DNA from: Geosiphon pyriformis
Taxonomy: Eukaryota; Glomeromycota; Glomeromycetes; Archaeosporales; Geosiphonaceae
Assembly: GCA_016748015.1 (NCBI GenBank)
Contig: JAAOMT010000563.1
Location: 540,625 to 574,782, forward strand
Length of the DNA: 34,158 bases
Direction of reading: 5' to 3'
The notes beneath the pieces were generated by a model that saw only the letters and a program-made list of their open reading frames with translations, did no database searches and was not told where the DNA came from. This document shows positions 9,896 to 20,199 of the stretch, in pieces; within the stretch, counting starts at the first letter, position 1, and each line of letters starts with the position of its first letter. Position numbers and translations under genes: made by a program.

Positions 9896-12800
9896 ACCAA
9901 AACTACAAAAAGTATTTGAAAGATTGTTAACCAATAAAAACTTATTGTCCAAAAAAATTTTCACTATCCCAACTAAAAAATTGTTTACTAGACTAACATA
10001 TAACTTGACAGAAAACTGCAAAGAATTCAAAAAAACCCAACCCAGAATCTGCAAGTCCAAGAATTTATGACTAAACAAATGCCCAAGAATGCCTACAGTA
10101 TTGAGAAAAGAGACTAGAGTAACCACCTTTGCTTCAGACTGTATTTGCTTAAAAGACCTCAAATCATACAAGAAAAGATGATATAAAGCCATATTCAAAA
10201 AAACACAGGGCAAACATGCTTTCAATTTGAAACCCTTTCTAATCATAATATCCCACATGCAACACACATTTAACAAAACAAAACTGAACTGAGTTTGATA
10301 ATTGATTATAGGCTGCAAGACAGCTGACACCAAATAAGAAAATTGTTTATCCATAATAGCCTTCCAAAGCACAATATTAACAAAAAAATGAACATTAGAA
10401 TGAGTCTTGGTAACACTTGGCTTGGATAAACCATTGATAGACAAAAAAATTTTCAAGTAACAATGAATATTATCTTTTTTAACAATCATGATTGACTGAC
10501 CACCAATATTTAAAAAAGCAATTCTAACACCCTAATTTATGGAAATAGCCACTGTTTTTTTACTGTTGATGTTCAAAGCATATTAAATGAAAGCCTGACA
10601 ATTCTCAACCCAAATAGTATCATCAACAAATGTGTTTGTCACAAAAAAAAAAGTTATTTTATCATTATTTTTGACTCTGTCTGTCTTTAAAACAAACTTA
10701 GTATCAATCCAGTACTCACACAAATGTTCATGTTTTTTAACTTCACACAAGAGAGGATTGTAAAAGATCCTCTACAAAAAAGATGAAAAGACTTCACCCT
10801 AATCCAACTTATCAAGCACCCTATAACTATTTGACAACCCAAAATCAGTTATCACTCTGTTAAATCTATTCTTATAAATACTACCAAAAAACCAGATGAA
10901 TTTCTTACACATTTTGATATATCACAAGCTGTTTTCTAAATGGTGCCATCCAACTGAATCATATGCTTTCTGCATATCTTGCAGAATTAACCAAATTTCT
11001 CTATTTTTTCAAGAGCATCTTCAACCACCAACCTGAAAGCAAATATAAGAGATTGTGTGGATATACCTCTCAACACTAAAAAATTATTACTCTGGAGGAC
11101 ATTAAACTTGCTGTATGCCAATGAAATACAATCAGACAAAATCTTAGATAAAATTTTCTTGGCAGTTTCAATCAAAACTATAAGACATGTATTTATAAAA
11201 ATTTTATTCTAATCATAAGATTTAGAGATCATCAAAACCCAAGTCCTCTTCCACAAAACAGACACACTACCAACAGTTAAACATGTGTTTAACAGCACCA
11301 AAAGGCATTCCAACACATTCTCACCACTATGCTTCCACAGTTTATTAGGAATGCCAGATAAGCCAGCAGCTTTATTATTAGGCAGACCACCAACAACCAA
11401 AAGCAATTTACTTATACTAATCATATTCATTACACCAAAAAAAACATCATCCTTAACATAGTCTAATAGTACTAGTGAGTTCAAAGATCAGGTAGCACCA
11501 GAGACATTATATGTTTCTTTGTTCAACCTTTCATGATTCTATCCACACCTGATTTTACTTTTTCTAGTTCCAAAACTAACTCATCATCCACCACCAAGTG
11601 ATCCAAAACCACCTTGTGAAAGGGTTATTTCAAAACACTGCAAATCATGCTATCTTTGTTGAAACAAAAATTTTCTATACACATTGTAATTGTCTTTCTA
11701 ATAAAAGTTTTTTTAGCTAACCTTGACTCATACATTTTAGACTTCTTGTATTCTTTACAAGCTAATAACAAATATTTGAGAACCACTACAGATTTCATTC
11801 CCAAATACACCAAATCAGTAAAATTGTAAGCCTTAGCATCATCTAAAATTGACCATATCTTTGCAAAATGATCAACCCCAAACATGTTGTCAGAGCTGAA
11901 TGTTCTAATAATTTTGGCAACCAACAATTCCAAACCAAAAAACTTAGAAGAATGTTTATTTTTTGAATACTGAAATTCACTAAACCAATGTCTTAAAAAT
12001 ATCTCATCAGCTAACTTCATTATTACTTCTTTTAAAATTGCCTACATATCATTCACATTACCACAGAACACAGCATCAGAGAATTTATCAACAATTATTA
12101 AAAGCTTGACAGAAGAACAGTCCCTAAATTCAGCCTATTTGGAGCAATTAGTATCTTTAATTTTAAACTTTCAATGATCTTTGTTAGCCTGTTTGTGCAA
12201 GCTATTCAAATAAACATCCAAGAGTTTATCCAAGCCAATCAAAATCATAACTGCATTGTGATCAGTGTTAAAGAAACTGGAAACAGAGCAGATCTGATAA
12301 TTAGTGACTGCAAATAATAAATTTTCACTAATAAAAATATGATCAATTGTTTTTTTAACTTTTCTAGAATTACTTTATGTGGAAGTCTTCACCAAATGAT
12401 AGATGGCAAATGAATTAACCAAACCCAAACCCAAACAGAACTTATAACTTGCACTTCTTCCAGACCTATTCTCATTAAAATCTCCACCCAAGACCACAAA
12501 AGTGCTAGAGTTAACAGCTTTTGCAATCAGAAAGTTCACTTCCAAAGCCTAATTAAATCTAGTTTTAGGAGAAGCATTAGTGTACAAATTCAGAATTATA
12601 ACTGAAAGCTTGCCTTTAAATAAAAGTTGTACTGAAATAATCTGACTAGAAATCTCTTCCACTTTAGACACATAATGAGCCAATAAATTGTTCATAATTA
12701 TGGCCACCCCAGTACCAAGAAATTTTTTGTTCAAACCAGATGTAAAAACACATACACTTTTAAACTTATTGGTGATCCATGGCTTAACACTAGACTGCAA

Positions 12801-12900
12801 TTTAGTTTCCATAACAAAAGACACAAAACTACCAAAATTCATATGTCAACAGATAATGTCCACTTGCTTTACAAAAATATTGATACCTTAGACATTGTAC
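9896..12900 (-). pseudogene. LINE ORF2: endonuclease and reverse transcriptase
   Basis: The endonuclease nicks target DNA and the RT copies the element RNA there. Endonuclease: METKLQS (catalytic Glu) near 12810, GTGVAIIMN, LNLYTNASPKTRFN, GGDFN intact at 12474-12488 and TDHNAV near 12250-12270. RT: GLPNNKAAGLSGIPNKLWKH and VLWKRTWVLMISKSYD in 11209-11484, ETAKKILSKILSDCIS and FRLVVEDALEKIEKFG in 10987-11175, then QDMQKAYDSVGWHH-like residues, and the catalytic FVDDTIW at 10619-10630. The post-RT region 9848-10489 (FLSINGLSKPS, FSYLVSAVLQPIINYQTQF) ends at FGP, where the LTR begins; the last ten codons of that frame are LTR DNA. The endonuclease catalytic residues and the RT Asp pair survive, but stops and two frame changes break the ORF. 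Confidence 0.88.
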
Positions 12901-12925
12901 ATAGCAAATTTCCACACCAGACTAC

Positions 12926-14880
12926 TTATTGGGACAAAAAATACAACAGAAAACCTGAACCAGAGCACAAGCAATCCAATCTAGCCAACACTGAACTGAT
13001 TGACATTTCCAAAGACACTATTTTTATCTTCAAGCCACTTATCTTATTGGTTAGCACCTTGGAGCTACTCAAACTGAACACATCATTATCAACAACAGAA
13101 AAAGAAAGAACTGGTGGCAATGGCATGCCATCCAAAGCCATATTTGATTTCAAATCTGAGGTTAAAGACTCAAAAGCAATAGGAGAGGGAGCAAGAACTG
13201 AGAGCACTAAAGATATTAATTCTACTAAGCTTAGCTTTTTCAAAATGTTAGAAACCTGATACACCGAAAGCTCCAAAGAGCACTTCAAAAATGCCAAATA
13301 ATTATTTAAACTAGAGATCTTAAAAGAGATAGAACCTAATGAAAAAGATTTTACACTTAAAAGTAAACCAGCACCAGAAATGACAAAATAAATCACATAA
13401 AAAGAAGGGCTACCAGCAACTTGGGCCCAAGTTTTTCCACCAAAAAAAACTGGACAAACAATTGGTGTTTGCTTTCTCTTATATATATTGGCCAAGCAAA
13501 CCTGATTTTGAAAAGTCACTACTTGCTTACCATACACACCAGAATTCTCACCCATTAAACACACATCAAAGATATGACCAAATTGTTTACATTTAGCACA
13601 ACAGGCCAAAAAAAGACCTGTTCAGCACAAATTCACATCTTTGAAAACTGGCAAAAAACCAATGGCAGTATTTTTTAACTCTTCATTACCAAAACAAATG
13701 ACAGCACTTTTATTACAAACATACAAAACTGGATTATGACCAATAAAACAAGTCTTTCTACTATATAAATTCAACAAATCTGACAAATCATGAGCAGTAG
13801 TATCAATTAAAAAAGTGTAGAGCAGAGCCTGATGCTGATCTCTATTTACTCATAAATTTTTGTCATTAACAGTTAGAGCCACCTGCACAGAATCTTTATT
13901 CATAAGAACTGACCATTTAGAAGCAACTGAACTGGCCATTTCTAAAGATTTAAACTCAATCAAGGCTTTTTGCTAAAGACCAATTAGCTGTAGTCTGATT
14001 GAATTGATTTTACCAAATTTAGAAAAGACCACTTCTACTGCCAATTTGGGAAGATCTACTGGAATCTCTTTGACAATTATTTTTTGATTGGTACAACCAG
14101 TTGTCTTTTTTATATTATCATTAATCAGAATTTTTTTGCAAATTGCCAAATTTTTTGCCTTACTCAAACTTAATTCAGATATAAAAAAGGATTTGATGAT
14201 CTCTGAAAATTTTGAAGGAGTAAAAGCTCTTCCAAAACCATTTACACAATAAAAAAATTTTTTAATAGAAATTAATTTATTACTTACAGTCTTACCAAAT
14301 ACTGCAAATAGCTCAATATTTAATGCAAATGATTTAACTGGTTTGAAGCTATGTTTTTCCAAGACATATGACTTGACAAATAGTAGCCAATTGGACCCAA
14401 CAAATTTAAGTACTAGAAGTACTAATTTGATATTATTATTACTTAAAATATTAAAAGAAAGCATTTTTGGTGGTTGTCTCAAGATATAAGTCTTTGTTCA
14501 TGTCTTCCTTAAAATTGTATTGTCTATCATATTATCCATATTTGAAGCATTGGAGTCAATATAGCTTGTTTCTTTAATTATTGTGTTTTTTAAGTTCTTA
14601 ATATCTGACACTTCATTTACGCTGGATTTGTTATTTTCAACCTTACTATCTCAAGATATCTTGCATTTTTTATCTTTAGTCTAGAAAACATTAACAGAAA
14701 TGAGACCAGCTAACAAATTTACTAAATCACTAGTACTTTAGAATTTTTAGTCTTTTTGTTTAAAGGACTATAAAAGTAAATACTTTCAATATACGCCTTT
14801 TTCTTAGTATTAAATTGGGTCCCCAACTCAGCTGAAACAGAACCAAAACCACTAGCAGAAGTGTTTACTAAGTCAATAGC
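12926..14880 (-). pseudogene. LINE ORF1: RRM-like segment and CCHC knuckle
   Basis: Nucleic-acid-binding protein of the LINE ribonucleoprotein. The N-terminal part includes KKKAYIESIYFYSPL (about 14760-14800, another frame). Frame 13973-14482 contains KIIVKEIPVDLPKLAVEVVF and SKFGKINSIRLQLIGL, which looks like the first half of an RRM; it continues past a stop as QKALIEF...ASKWSVLMNKDSVQVA. After further stops, frame 12926-13609 opens with CCAKCKQFGHIFDVC, an intact CX2CX4HX4C zinc knuckle, then FGGKTWAQVAGS. The RRM and knuckle frames are in register. The stops at about 13973, 13855 and 13620 sit where Trp would fit (TGG to TAG or TGA). ORF1 ends at 12926, just before ORF2. Confidence 0.8.
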
Positions 14881-14931
14881 AACAAAAAAAGACATATTAA
14901 AAGAAATAACTGAAGGTAAAAAGGAAGAGAA

Positions 14932-15586
14932 NNNNNNNNNNNNNNNNNNNNNNNNNNNNNNNNNNNNNNNNNNNNNNNNNNNNNNNNNNNNNNNNNNNNN
15001 NNNNNNNNNNNNNNNNNNNNNNNNNNNNNNNNNNNNNNNNNNNNNNNNNNNNNNNNNNNNNNNNNNNNNNNNNNNNNNNNNNNNNNNNNNNNNNNNNNNN
15101 NNNNNNNNNNNNNNNNNNNNNNNNNNNNNNNNNNNNNNNNNNNNNNNNNNNNNNNNNNNNNNNNNNNNNNNNNNNNNNNNNNNNNNNNNNNNNNNNNNNN
15201 NNNNNNNNNNNNNNNNNNNNNNNNNNNNNNNNNNNNNNNNNNNNNNNNNNNNNNNNNNNNNNNNNNNNNNNNNNNNNNNNNNNNNNNNNNNNNNNNNNNN
15301 NNNNNNNNNNNNNNNNNNNNNNNNNNNNNNNNNNNNNNNNNNNNNNNNNNNNNNNNNNNNNNNNNNNNNNNNNNNNNNNNNNNNNNNNNNNNNNNNNNNN
15401 NNNNNNNNNNNNNNNNNNNNNNNNNNNNNNNNNNNNNNNNNNNNNNNNNNNNNNNNNNNNNNNNNNNNNNNNNNNNNNNNNNNNNNNNNNNNNNNNNNNN
15501 NNNNNNNNNNNNNNNNNNNNNNNNNNNNNNNNNNNNNNNNNNNNNNNNNNNNNNNNNNNNNNNNNNNNNNNNNNNNNNNNNNNNNN
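14932..15586. other. Assembly gap (655 Ns)
   Basis: A run of N. Frames crossing it are meaningless. It lies between the 5' end of the minus LINE and the decayed plus LINE, where similar copies meet, which may explain the failed assembly. Confidence 1.
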
Positions 15587-18500
15587 TAATAAAAATAGAT
15601 AAAAATACAAAATAACTAATATTAATAAGAGAATATAAAAAAAAATTAACAATTTATTTTTGAATATATTGTAAATTATAAATAGTTTTAAGACTAATAA
15701 AAAATTTTTGATAAAATTTTATTTAATATAACAAATATAATATTGTCTAAAACATAATAAAAAATATTAAAAATATTTTTTAAATTTTACAAGTTAAAAT
15801 TATTTGTTTTTATAATTTTAAAAATATTTAAGTTGAATAATTTAAAAGAGTTTAGAATCTTAATAAATAAGTAAAATAAACTTGATTCAAATTAGGTTAT
15901 AAGTTTTTAAAAATATTTAAATATTAGGTCTAATAATTGTAAGATTAAACAAATTTTGATTTAGTTTAGAAAACTTTAAAATATTATAAAATATGTAAAT
16001 TTAAAGCTATAAAGAATTTGTACATAAAAAATATTATTACTAAATATATAAATACTTTTGCTAATAATAAGAACACTATAATTAAAAATGTATTAAAATA
16101 ATTTTTTAAAAAGATTATTTTAAATTATTTAATTAATAATAATAAGCTGATTTTAGAATTTGCTAAAATTATGAACAAAATAGATTTAATTATAGAATAT
16201 TAGACCAAAAAGTGATTTGTTAAAAATTTAATCATTTTTTATTAGCAAAATCAATTTGTTTTTTTAAATTATATTAATAACAATATATTTTCTGATAATA
16301 TAAAATAAATTGGTTTTGATGAAAAATTATTAATTATAAAAAATTTTTTTAAAAAAAAGACTACAAGTTTTTTTAAAATTACTAATAAGATGTAAAAAAA
16401 ATTGTAATAAATTTGTTTTAGTGTAATTTTTAAATATGTGTTTATTAAAAAAAAAGTTTTTAATACATAACAAAAAACATAGATTTCTATAATTCTAAAA
16501 CTATATAAATAGAAAAACATTTTAATAAATACTAAGCTAATTGTTTTTAATTGAAATTACTAAAAAATTTTGTAAAGATTTTTTTTAATTAGATTTTTGT
16601 AGTTTGTAACAAGTTTGAGATTCTTAGAAAAACCAATTTTTTAATATTAAAAAACATATTAATTCAATTTTTTGTGTTTATAATTAATTTTGTTATTAAG
16701 AATATATTGGAAAAAAACAGAAAAATTTGGTTAGTTTTTTTAAATTTTTTTTGGTTTTTAGTTAAATTTAAAATTAACTTTATAAACAAAACATCACAAA
16801 AATATTTTTAAACAATAAAATTTTTTTGGTTGTTAGTATGTCTAATACTTTTTGTTATATATTTTAAAATTATTAAATCTCTTAAATATTTTGGTATTGT
16901 TTTTGTTAATTAATTTTTAAATAATTATAATTTGTATTTTAAATAAAAAAATTTTTAGTGTTGAAAATACATGAATTTAAAAGACTTAATTTTTTTTATA
17001 GTTTATTCATATTTCGAATTTTATTATAAAAAAAGTTTAAATTAAAAATTTTTATTATTTTTTGAAAAACTGTTCAATATATATGTATTAGATATTAGTG
17101 CTATAGTTTTTGTTTACAAGCTGTTTTTTATATAATATTTCAATTTTTATTGATAAATTTGTTAAAAACTTAGATATATTTGTTACTATTAGTAATATTA
17201 TTGCTTATTTTTTTAATATTAATTTAAATATAAATATTAACATTTATAATTTGCTTTCTTTAACTTTGATTAAGATGCAAATTATTGTTTTAACACTAAA
17301 ATATATTCTATTATTATCTATTATTGCAATTTTTTTAGATAATTAAGAGGTTTTGAATATTTGTAAATTTGTATTGTTATTAAAAGTTTTTGATTTTTAC
17401 AACTATTTTTAAATTAAATACTATTGTATTAAAAAATTTAAATAAATTAAAAAACATTTTTGTAAAATAAATAAAAATCAAAGATTATTTTAAAGTTTTA
17501 AGCAAAAAGTAAATTAATATATTAACAAATTATATTATATTATTGAAACTTATTTTTTTAATATATATTAATAATATGTAATAAATAATCAGATAATATT
17601 AGGCAAAATATATTACTTTGTTAAATTATTAAGTAATACATTAGATATTTTTTATAAAAAACTAGTTTGAATATAAAGATAATAACTTTTTTGTTTATTA
17701 GTAATATTAATTAACATTTTATTATTTTATTTTGGTATTTTAACTTTTATATAATTATAAGTAAATTTATTATTAATTTACAAATTTACATAATAAAAAC
17801 TTTATACAAAAAATTACTAATTGCTATTTAAAAATAATTATATAATAATAAATATTTTAATATATTATATATATATTATAAAAAACTAAAGTTTTCAAAT
17901 TATGTTTTTATCTATAACTTAAATTTATTTGTTTGTTATAAGTTATTAAGTAAATTGTCTTTTCATTAAAGTTTTCAATTAATATAAATTTAGTATTATT
18001 AGCAATACTTTAAATATTGGTTTTGTGTTTTTTTAATATTAATTATAGATAGTTTTGTGTAAAAAGTTTGTTTTTAATAAATAGTTAATAAAAACTTAGA
18101 TAGTTTTTATACTGCTAAAAATACTATATTAAAACTAATTAATTGTATATATAGTTTAATTATTAGATATAAAGATTATATATAATTATTTATTTTAAAG
18201 CTATAAATAGAAATAAAATATAAAAATTTGCTTAATAATAATAATAATATAGTATATATTAATATTGTAAACTTTCTAACTACAATGTTTTATAGTATTG
18301 TATATTTGCTAAAAATAATTAAAAAACATATTATTAATTTGAATTAATTATTAATTATGTGTTTTTTAATTTAATTGTTTAACAATAATAAAATTTATAA
18401 TATAAATTTAAGTTTATATTTACAATATTTGTTTTTTTTAATCTTAATAATAATGTTATAATTAATATAAATACATAGTATAATTTTAATTGATTTAAAT

Positions 18501-18640
18501 AATTTGTTATATATAATAAATATATAAATTATATTTAATTTAAAATATTTAATATATTGTTTTATATTAAATAATAATTATATTTTATTTATTAAATAAT
18601 TATAAAAATATTATAAAAATAATAGTTTTTTATTTTAAAT
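15587..18640 (+). mobile_element. Heavily decayed LINE, plus orientation (left arm)
   Basis: Looks like featureless AT-rich DNA but aligns inverted to the decayed minus LINE. 15770-15890 matches the reverse complement of about 27850-27990. 16861-16920 matches that of about 21290-21350. 17590-17945 matches that of 20330-20690. 18461-18640 matches that of about 19250-19440, the 3' end of the better LINE fragment. It contains an RNase H remnant (17110-17346) and, at about 17710-17840, NIN-stop...IKTLYKKLLIAI, which parallels DIDW...MKALHH in the 19418-20130 fragment. It seems to lack roughly 1 kb between 16000 and 16640. The 5' end is hidden in the gap. Confidence 0.8.
17110..17346 (+). pseudogene. 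LINE RNase H remnant
   Basis: A 78-residue frame whose second half, NINIYNLLSLTLIKMQIIVL then TLKYILLLSIIAIFLDN, has the shape of the LINE RNase H block (Leu-Ser-x-Thr-x-x-Glu-x-x-Ala...Leu-Asp-Ser-Gln), with Glu replaced by Lys and Ser by Asn. The decayed minus LINE has the same block (FFDVNLSISIKIYGLLFLTL) at about 20860-21085. This supports real, dead coding sequence rather than a chance ORF. Confidence 0.7.
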
Positions 18641-19249
18641 ATTTATATCAAAAAAACAAGTTTAAATATATATAAATTTTATTATTAATTTTGTTTTAAC
18701 TTTTTTGATAGTTTTTATTTTTGGTTATTTAATAAATAAATAATTATTATTATAATATATTATTTGGTTTTTTTAATATATTTTAAACTTTTTTTATATA
18801 TTTAAATTATTTTTATTTTTATTAATAAATAGAAATTATTTATTATCTAATACAATATAACCATTTAGAATTCTAAATTAAAAGTAAATTACATGTTTAT
18901 TATATGTAATCAATTTTTTGGCTGATTAAAAGAATATTATAAAACTATAATAACAAATATATTAATTTTAATATTAATAAAAAACATATAACAAATCCTT
19001 AATTTAAAACTAATAACATGTTTTTTTAACAAATACATAATATTATAAGACATTATAGCTAACAAATCTACAATATTAATATATATTATAATATTATTAT
19101 TTAGCAAAATTTTATGTTTTATTTTTATTTATAATCTTAAATTAAATAATCACATACAATTTTCATAATTAATAACCAAATTACATATAAATTTAACTAA
19201 TTTTGATGTAATATTCTTGGTATTATTAAAAGCTATTTTAGTTTTTACT
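18641..19249. other. AT-rich spacer between tail-to-tail LINEs
   Basis: No gene. Some words (for example AATATTAATAAAAAACATAT at about 18975) recur near 29725 in the decayed LINE ORF1 part, so a fragment of old LINE may be present, but I cannot delimit it. The missing 3' end of the decayed minus LINE might lie here. Confidence 0.4.
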
Positions 19250-20195
19250 AACTAAATATTAAAAATAAAATTTTTACACAAAATAATTTTATTATTATTA
19301 TTTAATAAGTAAGATCCAAACACTGCTTAGAGCTATATATCAAAGAAATGATCTAAACTAGGTGTGAATTATATACTCTTTACATATGACCAACCATTCA
19401 GGCTGATCAAAACAATACTATGCATTTATATAAACTAAAACAGAGTTACTAATGCCAGAAAAAAATAAACAAGACTTATGAAGACCAAAACTAATGCCAA
19501 ATGCTTTAGCAATGCCAAACAACTTAATCATACCAGCCAAGAACCCCAAAACCAAACCAGAAACTGAGACAAAAGCTGAACCATCAAGTGGAATCAGTCC
19601 ATACTTTTTTATGTAGACATGATATTTAGCATGAATCAATTAAATATTATTCTTAAAAGTAAGATAAAAAGAATGCACAAACTTTACAATCCTTAAACTA
19701 GTAATTTTGGGATTATGAAAAACAGAGATAGTCTTCTGAAGCCATTTATCAAAAACAAAACTCTTATAAAGAGCTGTGAAAACAGAAACATCAGAAACAC
19801 AGGATAACAAAAGCTGTAATACATATGATGAAAAAGGAAAAAAACCAAAAAGCACCTTTCAGAAAGCTGTATAGGCATCCAATATCTGACAATAAGCAGA
19901 GCTGTCAACCTCATAAAAAAAAGCATAATCAGACATCTCCATATCACCACAATATAAACATAAAACACTAGAATAAAGTCTGTTATAAACATGCTTTCAG
20001 ACAGCAATAAACAGCTAATGATGTAAAGCTTTCATGAAATAAGTGTGTGTATCAACTGAATATTTATTAATAAAACTAGTAGCCATATGCAAGTTGCCAA
20101 ACCAATAAGGAGCTGAACCAATCAATATTTAAAAGCAGGCTATTTGCCAAAAACTTAGAACCAGAACTAACCTTCTAATATGTATGACAAATAAA
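19250..20195 (-). mobile_element. Better preserved LINE 3' fragment
   Basis: A 5'-truncated LINE end with clearly higher GC than both flanks and a sharp change near 20195-20200. It holds the ORF2 C-terminus (19418 to about 20130) and a 3' untranslated part ending in an AAT-repeat tail on the minus strand (about 19285-19305). The decayed LINE at its right already carries its own copy of the same ORF2 part (about 20420-20560), so this is a separate, less decayed copy. Confidence 0.8.
19418..20130 (-). pseudogene. LINE ORF2 C-terminal cysteine-rich domain
   Basis: Reads, with two or three frame or stop breaks, DWFSSLLVW, HMATSFINKYSVDTHTYFMK, ALHH, VYNRLYSSVLCLYCGDMEM (Cys-x2-Cys of the zf-RVT-like region, about 19960), then the frames 19640-19855 (FSSYVLQLLLSCVSDVSVF, TALYKSFVFDKWLQKTISVF) and 19418-19639 (GLIPLDGSAFVSVSGLVLGF, AKAFGISFGLHKSCLFFSGI, SNSVLVYINA then stop). 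From memory, this tail follows RNase H in LINE ORF2 proteins of arbuscular mycorrhizal fungi. The stop between the last two frames (about 19637) fits a Trp or Gln codon lost by transition. Confidence 0.8.
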
Positions 20196-20199
20196 ATAA

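Larger units (their letters stand above)
9896..14931 (-). mobile_element. Best preserved LINE (non-LTR retrotransposon)
   Basis: A minus-strand LINE with ORF1 (about 14880-12926) and the first two thirds of ORF2 (about 12900-9896: endonuclease, RT, post-RT region). Its GC content is visibly higher than the flanks. The RNase H and cysteine-rich C-terminus are missing at the left, where LTR B begins mid-codon, and the 5' end runs into the assembly gap. Point stops, many at expected Trp codons, and a few frame changes make it a pseudo-element. Decayed relatives lie at 15587-18640 and 20200-29756. Confidence 0.9.

Noticed and set aside
9852-10070. Plus-strand 72-residue frame
   Set aside because: Antisense to the LINE post-RT region and straddles the LTR junction.
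11647-12891. Plus-strand frames at 11647-11829 and 12688-12891
   Set aside because: Antisense shadows of LINE ORF2.
12843-13259. Plus-strand 138-residue frame
   Set aside because: Antisense to LINE ORF1, whose minus frame carries the zinc knuckle and continues through the same bases.
14861-15652. Frames of about 240-250 residues crossing the N gap on both strands
   Set aside because: They consist almost entirely of unknown residues from the assembly gap.
16269-16520. Minus-strand 83-residue Phe/Ile/Leu-rich frame
   Set aside because: Lies in the plus-oriented decayed LINE arm; composition is that of chance frames in AT-rich DNA.
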